Part shown: positions 56,508 through 64,000 of the stretch, piece by piece
Numbering within the stretch: the first letter of the stretch is position 1
How the letters are laid out: each line of letters starts with the position of its first letter
Assembly: GCF_018320785.1 (NCBI RefSeq)
Contig: NC_054885.1
Location: 8,134,921 to 8,198,920, forward strand
Reading direction: 5' to 3'
Origin: Cheilinus undulatus
Lineage: Eukaryota; Chordata; Actinopteri; Labriformes; Labridae
Length of the DNA stretch: 64,000 bases
Translations under genes and position numbers: made by a program
Notes under the pieces: generated by a model
What the model saw: only the letters and a program-made list of their open reading frames with translations
Databases searched by the model: none
What the model was told of the DNA's origin: nothing

Positions 56508-59228
56508 ATTTAGTTTCTACAGAGTAATGTCAATTAAATAAAAATATCATGTAAAATAAGTGGCAGCCTAAATATGTACCGCCTTCAACTCAGTATTTAG
56601 TAGATGCACCTTTGGCTACAATCACAGCACTGAGTCTGTGTGGATAGTAGGGGTCAACTGATAATACGTTCAGTCTATTATGGGCGCTGATATTTGACAT
56701 TTTGCCAATAATTGTATGGGAATTTTATTTAACCAATGACTGATATGACCAATGAATTAAAAAGTCTGCTATGGTTCCTCAGCAGGCCTGAGCACCTGCC
56801 CTCAATCTTCCATGAGAGAAAGCGTCCTTTTTCTGTGGCTTTTTTTTTTTCTTTGACTAAATGAATCTCTATATCTCTCTCTATACATACAATATAGGTG
56901 TGTATATTCCTGTTTGCGCACAGCTTCCCCATCAAAGAAACATCGATTTAGAAAAACTCAGATAGCAGGTCGAGAGATGATGAATCCGCAGTTTTCCTGC
57001 GGAATTTGGCTACTTTTTACACACTCCGGCAGGTAGATTTTTTTGTCCGTGAGCTGAGCAGACCTATTTATGATGTCTTGTGTATGTGTATTTAATATCC
57101 AAAGCAGAATAAACTATTTTTTTTACCCTCAAATACTAAATCAACCAGCAGAGAAGCAGGGAAACAAAGAACATGGCACACAACCAAAGACTGACTGTGC
57201 CACTCTGCACATAGACATACAGAAGCACACACCTGTGCTTAAACAAGCGATATGTGTGATGTGGCAGAGGTTTTACTGGCTTATGTTGAATTTCAGCATT
57301 GGGCTTGGTTTTGGGCAAGTTTTTATTAGCCACTGGACTAGATTTGTCACCCAGGCCTGGCAACCCTGAGCAGCAGACTCCAGCTCTCCCATCACAGTTG
57401 TGCTGCTGTTTCTGGTCTTGTGTAGAGGTGAGTGGTGATGAACAGACGACTTGACTTTACAAAAGAAAAGACCAAGTAGAGTTAACGTGTGTCTTGCTAA
57501 CATACAAATACAAGCCACTAGCTGATGTAATATGCCTGCTTTAGCTAAGGCTCTTAATTATGGGCATACAGGCTAATGTACTGTCTGTAAGGGAGACACT
57601 ACAGGTGAATACAGCTACGTGTATCCAAAAATGTCATCAAAACCGTTGCATTGATATTCAAATCATGCACTTATTAATTAAAATACACTAATTTGCATAC
57701 ATTTGCCAAGGCATTGCAGGTGAATAGGATAAAAAATTAACTAAAACACATCACCACAGAACTTCCCCCGTTAGTAAAAAGACTTTTTTACCTGAAATGT
57801 AGGAGGAGCTTGTTTGGTGAATTTAGGGGAAATCTACAGATGAAAACAGACTATTCATTCAGCTAGATATTTAATACCTTATACAGACAGACAGACCTCC
57901 TTCAGATGTGAAAGGAAGCCTGAAACTAAGATCATGTCACCATCAGTTGGTATGTGCCTGTGTGGAGAGGGTATAATAATGATAATAATAATGATGAAGA
58001 TGATAATAATAATAATAATGGATCATTAATATGAGGAAATTCTGTATTCTGTTGCTTGGCTATAGAAGCTCAGAGTAATTAAACAGGTCATGTTAATCAT
58101 GTCTGTAGCACAATGCAGCTGCAGTGATTTTAGTATTTCTTTGAGCATACTTTGAGCTGTTCAGGACTTTGCCAAGTGTTAGAGGTGCAAAAATAGAAAT
58201 ATTCCTAATTCTTAAGCTGCATTCCAAAAGTAGTGAAATATTCAGGCAACAATGAAAAGTTAAAAAAAAAAAAAAAAAAAGTTTGTCTTGGCTTAGCACA
58301 TTAAATTCTGATCTTATCCATGTTTCCTCAGCTCATCATTTGGCTCAGTTCAGTAGAGCTGGATGTTTGGCTTCCAAACAGCTCTTAATTTGGTACCATT
58401 TTGGCTTCTTTCAATGTGGATTGAATCATGATAAAATCATAGAGGCAAGGACACTGGCACTCAAACTGGAGCTAGCTACCGTGGCTTACATTAAAGAACA
58501 GTTTGGTAGAACAGTCTTGTTTGTGAACAGCACATCTTTTCTTCATCACTCACCCTTCTGATGATAACTGCAGCATAAACGTTGATTTAGAGCTTCAAAG
58601 TACTAACTTTCCTTTTTTCTTATTTATTCCTTACTGCAGTCCCCTACCTCCTGACCCCACAGGAGCATTCAGGATCACACGAATGCAAGCAACCTATAGT
58701 GAATTAAATAAGTTTTTTTGAGATTTGCAAATCATTTTATTCTATATTTATCTACTTTTTACACAGTGCCCCATTTTTAAATAGGGCTTGTATATTAAAG
58801 ATTGACTAAAACCAAATAAATGTAAGTTGTAAATCACAAAATCTTCAAACTTTAGAAATGGTTTTACAGTCTAGTCTTATTCCTTGAGCTTCTTTAACAT
58901 GGTAAAAATATACACGAGCTTTATCACACAGACTGTCATCTTCATCATCCCTGAATAAATCATTCTTCTCACTCATTCCACAATAGTCCTCTCCTGGTTA
59001 CATCAGAGAAATATATGAATGAAAATTATTGAATTAATAATCTTGTTGATTGTCAAGTATTGGTAGAAAGTTAAATGTTTGTGAATGTTTTTGTGCTGGC
59101 ATGTAATGTCAGGCCTTTCCACCAGCTACTGGTTAGTATAATTCAGACTTCTAAATATCAAAATCTGTGTACGACTGGTAAATTTTTCTGTTACAAATAA
59201 ATAATGTATTAATTTGGTTCACCATCAG

Positions 59229-59410
59229 GTTGCAGGTGGAGTTATTGGACTGGCATTTTCACTTCCTGACGCAATCGACCATTGGAAAGACCTGGTCAAG
59301 GGCAATAATGAGACTGCGGCAAGCAAGTCTCTGAGAGATACAGCTGACGACTTTGAAAAGATCAACCGCACACTAATGAAGCAGCTGGATGATGCCAAGC
59401 AGGAGTACAG
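59229..59410 (+). CDS. Gene C second coding exon: APOL-like C-terminal helices
   Basis: The acceptor is accatcag (AG at 59227-59228) and the donor is TACAG|GTAAG at 59411. Length 182 bases, phase 0 in and phase 2 out, identical to gene B. It encodes VAGGVIGLAFSLPDAIDHWK and an amphipathic helix ending KQEY. Ten of 60 residues differ from gene B. The phase-2 end requires a further exon. None matching exon 3 of gene B is present before 64000, so the gene either continues beyond the window or has lost its C-terminal module. Confidence 0.82.
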
Positions 59411-59429
59411 GTAAGTTGTTGTTTTTTTG

Positions 59430-60439
59430 GTTATGTGTTTTTTGTTTTTTGTTTTTTTTTTTGATATCCTTTATTTTTTAATTTATAAAGACATAGGTGA
59501 AACACCAATGCACACAAACAAAGATATAAAGAACAGTCAGTTGGCATACTTGAGATGAAATAATAATCATACAGTCCTTTACGAGTCCATCAAAGTCAAA
59601 GATAGGGCCCCCATCTTCTGCAGAAAAGTGAGTCCATTTGAACCACTTCTTAACAAAATCTGCTCCTTCTGTATATTTCTGTTACTGTTTCTATCCATTC
59701 CTTGAGGTTTAGGGGCTCAGGTTTATACCATCTTCTTGTAATTAATATCTTACAAACCACAAGCAGTATCTTACACAAATACCAGTCTTTTTTAGAAATG
59801 TTTTCTGTAAACAAACCAAAACACAATAGTTTCACAGAAAGTGGTGTTGCATGACCTAAAATCTTTTCTAGAGTTGCAACAATATTTACCCAGAATAACT
59901 GAAATTTTGGATTTGTCCAAAAGATATGGGAGTGGTTGGCGTCAATGTGTCCACTCTGTCCCCAGAACACAGACTGTGTTCAAGGTTATGATTTTTAATA
60001 AGTGGTGTTATAAAATAACGTACCAAATTCCTCCATCCAAATTCTCTCCATTATTTAGAGCTTGTGGGTGAGTGTTGTGTGCTCCGCATTGAACACTGAT
60101 CTTCCAGCGGTATTTCTACCTGAAGTTCTTTTCCTATCTTGATTTGATGTATTCAGTGCTGTTTCCTTTCTGTATCTGGAAATCCTGGTCAAGTTTTGAA
60201 ATAAGCTTCATGTCATACTGCTTATATGCTTTAGTATAAATATCTAACATGGTGATGTCCTTCTTAGTTATTTCTGGTATAATCTTTTTTACATAATACT
60301 GTCTTATTTGGAGATATCTGAAAAACATCACTGTTCTATAGGTTGAATTCCTTGCCCACTGCACAAAGACATGTTCAAACAACGTCTTTTCAAAGGCTAA
60401 TTTTGGTCTCCTGAAGGTGCAGACTGTTACTCCAGACAA
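59430..60439 (-). pseudogene. L1/Tx1-like LINE, 3' part
   Basis: On the minus strand, 60439-60134 gives FFRYLQIRQYYVKKIIPEI and 59970-59650 gives SHIFWTNPKF...KILLVVCKILITRRWYKPEP and LNLKEWIETV, the ordered C-terminal parts of L1 ORF2. Frameshifts lie between them. The T-rich tract at about 59437-59462 is the poly-A tail. A shorter version is in gene B intron 2. Confidence 0.8.
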
Positions 60440-60610
60440 CGTCTTTTTTCCGACGTCTAGTGAATGTCCATGGACGTCCTTTCTACGTCATTTTTTGCAC
60501 GTCTAATTTTGGTCTCCTGAAGGTGCAGACTTTTACTCCAGACAAGGTTTTTTTTCCGATGTTCCGCATAGGAACTAATTGTTGTCCAAATGCGGTCTTT
60601 GTGGACGTCT
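60400..60610. repeat. Short tandem duplication (GACGTCTTT type)
   Basis: The phrase 'ttttggtctcctgaaggtgcagact.ttactccagacaa' occurs at about 60401 and about 60510. It is interspersed with 'cgtcttt' and 'ggacgtc' words. No coding potential. Confidence 0.7.
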
Positions 60611-60639
60611 TCCCTACATCAAATTGAAACTCACTGTGA

Positions 60640-61045
60640 TGTTGGAGGAGTAGTGAACCCAAAATGCAGACCAGAATGACAAAGTTTAACAGATTTATTG
60701 GTTTAATATTTCAGTGAAGGGAGGGGGCTCCACGTGTAGGGGGTAGTGAGGGCTCCGGGGTGAGAGTGCTGTGGCTGGGCTGTGGTGAGGCACGGAGAGA
60801 GGCACTGGAAAGAAGGAGAAGAAGCAGGATTAGTGGCGAGGTCAAACAAAGCACTGGAATTAATCATCAACAAGGAGTCACAATAAATAAGAGAGAGCCT
60901 GAGAGCTGAGGTTACCACTGGTGAGTAGCTGGCAATACTGTGGAGCTGAGGTGAGTCTCTGCAGGCTTCTTAGAGGGAGCTTGATTGCAGAGCAGAGACA
61001 GGTGTGTCCAATCAGCCTCATTGCCACTGGGGGAAGGGAGCAGCC
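60640..61045. repeat. Unassigned interspersed repeat
   Basis: The text 'gaacccaaaatgcagaccagaatgacaaagt...tttattggt' resembles a common fish repeat. The minus-strand frame 60703-60918 lacks a recognisable domain. Confidence 0.35.
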
Positions 61046-61047
61046 TC

Positions 61048-61500
61048 AGGTCTTGTACACACGTAGCTGAGTATTTTCTAAAACGAATATCCCAACCCTT
61101 CATTCGTTTTAAAAATACTTTCGTCCACACCTGATGGTTTACAAAAAAAAAAAAAAACTCGTCCACACGTAACCAGCAAATCTGCCGTTAAATGCTGCTC
61201 TAAGTGTTTTTCAAATGTGAAACCAGTGCCAGCCAATCAGAATGAACTTCCGTCATTCTGTCTCTTCCACCAGAGATTCAAACATGGCGCAAGCTGTGAC
61301 GTTTGAGAACCAAAAACTCAGTTTCCTGGCGTACACATGTAACCACGAAACCGGAGTTTTCCAAAATCTTCACTTTGGCTGGAGTTTTCAGAAAAGAAAA
61401 CTTTGGTGACGTAAAACTGTGGTTTCGTGTGGATGACAGGCCTAAATGTATAAAAATATATACGGTTTCCCAGATACCTGGCTACATGTGTGCAAGACCT
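61048..61500. mobile_element. MITE with AGGTCTTG termini
   Basis: The left end AGGTCTTGTACACACGTAGC is mirrored by GCTACATGTGTGCAAGACCT at the right, about 0.45 kb apart. Short frames on both strands are not conserved domains. Confidence 0.75.
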
Positions 61501-63060
61501 CAGCGAAGTACTATCACTACTACTACTAAACAGTAGTAACCATAACCCACAGTTAGTTTGTAAAAGCATCTTTGTTCTCTACCACAAATATAAGAATAAA
61601 AAATATAAAACAAACATTAAAGTGTGAACATTGAGGTAAAAATCCAACTGAACACAGAAAAAGTAAAAAGCTGATGAAAATCAAAAACATCAGTCCTCAG
61701 TGACTGTGAACCTCCCTCCCTCCTTCCACTTCTTTGTGGTGCATGCTTTAAATGCTCTGAAGCATGTGTCCTTATGAAGTCCTCAGTCGCCGTGTGTAAG
61801 GTTTTTGATGGTAATAAACCTTAATATAGGATGAAGACCAGTGGAAGTGAAGCCTTGGAGAATGATGGCACCAGACAGCAGGTTTCAGAGCTCTGCATCA
61901 TTCTTTTCTTTAATACAATGCATCAGAAATGTACAACTGATCCACTGTCTCTCCCACAGCAGCAGCAGACTGCAGGATCTCACACACACACACACACACA
62001 CTCTCACTCACACAGGTGCTGCAGATTTAAACTGAGCAGAGGCCCACTCTACCTGAACCCTCCCCCTCTCTGATCTCACCTGGCTTCTCTCCCCTTCAGT
62101 GAGAAATCTAACCTATATTTACTGACTAACAATATTTACAATTAATAAACAAGGACTATTAATCAATACAGAATAATCAGAACAACTAGATAACCCCAAA
62201 CATTATAAACTAAAGACAAATGTAACTAAATAAACTTCCCCCTCTCTTCCCTGATCAAACCCAGTCTAACAGGGTGATTGGCAGCTGCTGTGGCCCGTTT
62301 ACTGCATCCCCATGTGTGCACTCCATGAAGACACGCCCCACAGGAAGTAGACCTCGAAGACAGGAGGCGTTAGTAGGGTTTACGAAATAAACTAACATTC
62401 TGCATTTTTTTACTGAACTTGACAGTGTCTGCAGTCTAGTGTGACCTTTATCATCTCAGTGAGGGGGGTGCTCCAGCTCCCTCACACCGTGTTATCAAAT
62501 TGCATGACTCCATCCGCTCTTTTTGCTGAAACACGTTTAGATGTTTGGCTGCATGTGTTCAGACAGCATCTTCTTTCCCCTCCAAGTGAAGTCAGTACAG
62601 CATCTTGTATTTCTTGATAGAGTTTGTATCCTTGAGAGATGTTTTGTCCTTCTTCCCCTTCATGTTGAAGCATTGGAGAACTTGTGAAGAGCCAGTGAAT
62701 AACTTCATGGGCTCTGTCCTTGTGGCCCAACAAGAGCTAGTTGCTGCAGCTGTTGGGAACAAAATGAAAAAAAAAGACAAAAATAAAGGAAAAGAAATAC
62801 ATTTTACTGACACAACTTAAGGATCACAGTGCAGGAAGTAAGATATAAACACTTATAATTTCATCTCAGTGTCAAAATTTTGGATGTTAGATCTCAGAAT
62901 GCTTTGCAGGACACCACAAAGTCTGTCATTAGTAGACATGACCTGAAAAGCATTCTGGGATCAACGATTGTGGCCACCATTAGAGCTAGCTGCAATAGGC
63001 TACATGATCAATATTGCATGAAAATGGGGAAAAGGCGTTTACTATCGGATCTATGTCCAT
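61501..63060. other. Gene-free stretch with a (CA)n tract
   Basis: A (CA)n microsatellite lies at 61981-62000. I see no APOL-like or C-terminal-module exon here on either strand. The frames 62482-62733 and 62605-62820 lack domains. Confidence 0.45.
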
Positions 63061-63079
63061 GAATTAAATTTCATAAATT

Positions 63080-63480
63080 TTCATAAAAGTGTCCTCTAGG
63101 GAGCCAAAACACGTGCTAAAGTACCCTCCTGGTTGGCAAAACACACTAAACTACCCCCTTGGCTGGTTAAAACATGATAAACTGCCCACTTGGGTGGCAA
63201 AAAGGCATGTTTTGGTACTCTCCTCAAACACACTAAACAAAACAAACAAAATGTTGCTCATAAGCAATTAGACCTTACACTTGTTATTAAACAGCAGCTT
63301 TAGTCAAATATATAGTGTCCTCTTATGTTGCTGAAAAGCATTCAGCACAAATTGTATATAATGTGCCATTGGTATAACACATAAACATGTCTAAAGTGCC
63401 CTCGAAAACACGCAAAACTTAGTGCCTTCCTCAGTGGCGAGAACACGCTGTATGTGCCCTTTTTTTGCTTTTCGCCCCTG
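63080..63480. repeat. Degenerate short tandem repeat
   Basis: Units of the form 'aaaacac.ctaaa.t.cccncttggntggc' recur at about 63105, 63135, 63165 and more loosely to 63440. Confidence 0.6.
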
Positions 63481-63788
63481 CCCTTGAAAAAGTCTGTGCA
63501 CGCCACTGCCCTAGATATTTGATTTTTTCTGCCATTCAGTCAAATATATTGATCTTTTATTGTCTGATTAGGAGAATAGTTTAAGGAGAGGAGTTGAGTC
63601 TTGGTTTTATTTAAAGACCCTGTAAAGAGAAATCTGAAATTTGTGTCTTTACACTCCAGATATGTTGGAATATGGTTGTAGTAAACATGTGAAAACACTG
63701 AGATCCACATGCGACTGAATTCTTGATTTGGACTGTTAGACAGATTTTTTCCCTCTTTCCTGGCTGGGTTTAATGTGGGCGGAGCAAA

Positions 63789-64000
63789 TACACTATATTG
63801 CCAAAAGTATTCGCTCACCTGTCTTGACTCGCATTTAGACTGACATCCCATTCTTAATCCATAGGATTTAATATGACACCGGTCCACCCTTTGCAGCTAT
63901 AACAGCTTCAACTCTTCCAAGAGGGCTTTCCACAAGGTTTAGGAGTGTGTTTATGGTAATTTTTGACCATTCTTCCAGAAGAGCATTTGTGAGGTCACAC
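63789..64000. mobile_element. Tc1/mariner-type element, cut by the window edge
   Basis: It starts TACACTATATTGCCAAAAGT, the well-known terminal sequence of a widespread fish Tc1-type element. It runs off the end of the window, so its length and coding status are unknown. Confidence 0.75.

Larger units (their letters stand above)
55148..59944 (+). repeat. Segmental duplication, copy 2 (carries gene C)
   Basis: Collinear with 22629-28025, in the same orientation, about 32.5 kb downstream. It lacks the TTAA element of copy 1 and about 85 bases near 56990, and it retains more of the L1 tail. Confidence 0.85.

Overview
The window is vertebrate nuclear DNA from a ray-finned (teleost) fish. The transposon load is typical of teleosts: Tc1/mariner, hAT, TTAA-targeting piggyBac- and Kolobok-type elements, L1/Tx1-like and L2-like LINEs. 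Genes are split by introns with GT..AG splice sites, and spacers are AT-rich with microsatellites. Only three protein-coding genes are supported, all on the + strand. They occupy well under a tenth of the sequence.

Gene A (first exon about 1.67-1.78 kb, CDS 5318-6253) is an intronless-coding, 311-residue protein. It has an N-terminal Met-Gly...Ser-Cys acylation signature and one hydrophobic helix, and I cannot assign it to a characterised family. Gene B (CDS 23096-23818, 27208-27389, 31410-32370) has apolipoprotein-L-like (APOL) features: helices, a Gly-rich hydrophobic hairpin and a C-terminal amphipathic part. Phase-compatible splicing joins it to a 320-residue C-terminal module that ordinary APOLs lack. 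That module has a Cys-cluster insert and hydrophobic-strand-HG and hydrophobic-strand-AC motifs. Gene C (CDS 55618-56337, 59229-59410...) is a second copy of the APOL part, created by a duplication of about 5 kb (22629-28025 versus 55148-59944). Its third exon is not in the window.

The unifying feature is a repeated promoter/first-exon cassette at about 1.4-1.8, 14.9-15.15, 41.6-42.0, 42.7-43.1 and 43.8-44.2 kb. Each copy carries an ISRE-like GAAANNGAAA core. Each ends in a putative non-coding exon with the same splice donor (TTAAAAG|GTAAG). One cassette precedes each gene, and the one before gene C is tandemly triplicated at about 1.1-kb spacing. The cluster therefore looks like an interferon-inducible, rapidly duplicating gene family using a shared promoter. 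That is inference, not measured.

Layout: 0-1.3 kb Tc1 relic; 1.4-7.3 kb gene A; 7.3-14.8 kb nested transposons (L1 with piggyBac-type and Kolobok-type insertions) and a relic of the duplicated intron; 14.9-32.7 kb gene B; 32.8-41.5 kb repeats and an L2 relic; 41.6-44.3 kb promoter triplication; 44.4-55.1 kb repeats, including a 4-kb inverted-repeat structure; 55.1-59.4 kb gene C; 59.4-64 kb L1 tail and other repeats.
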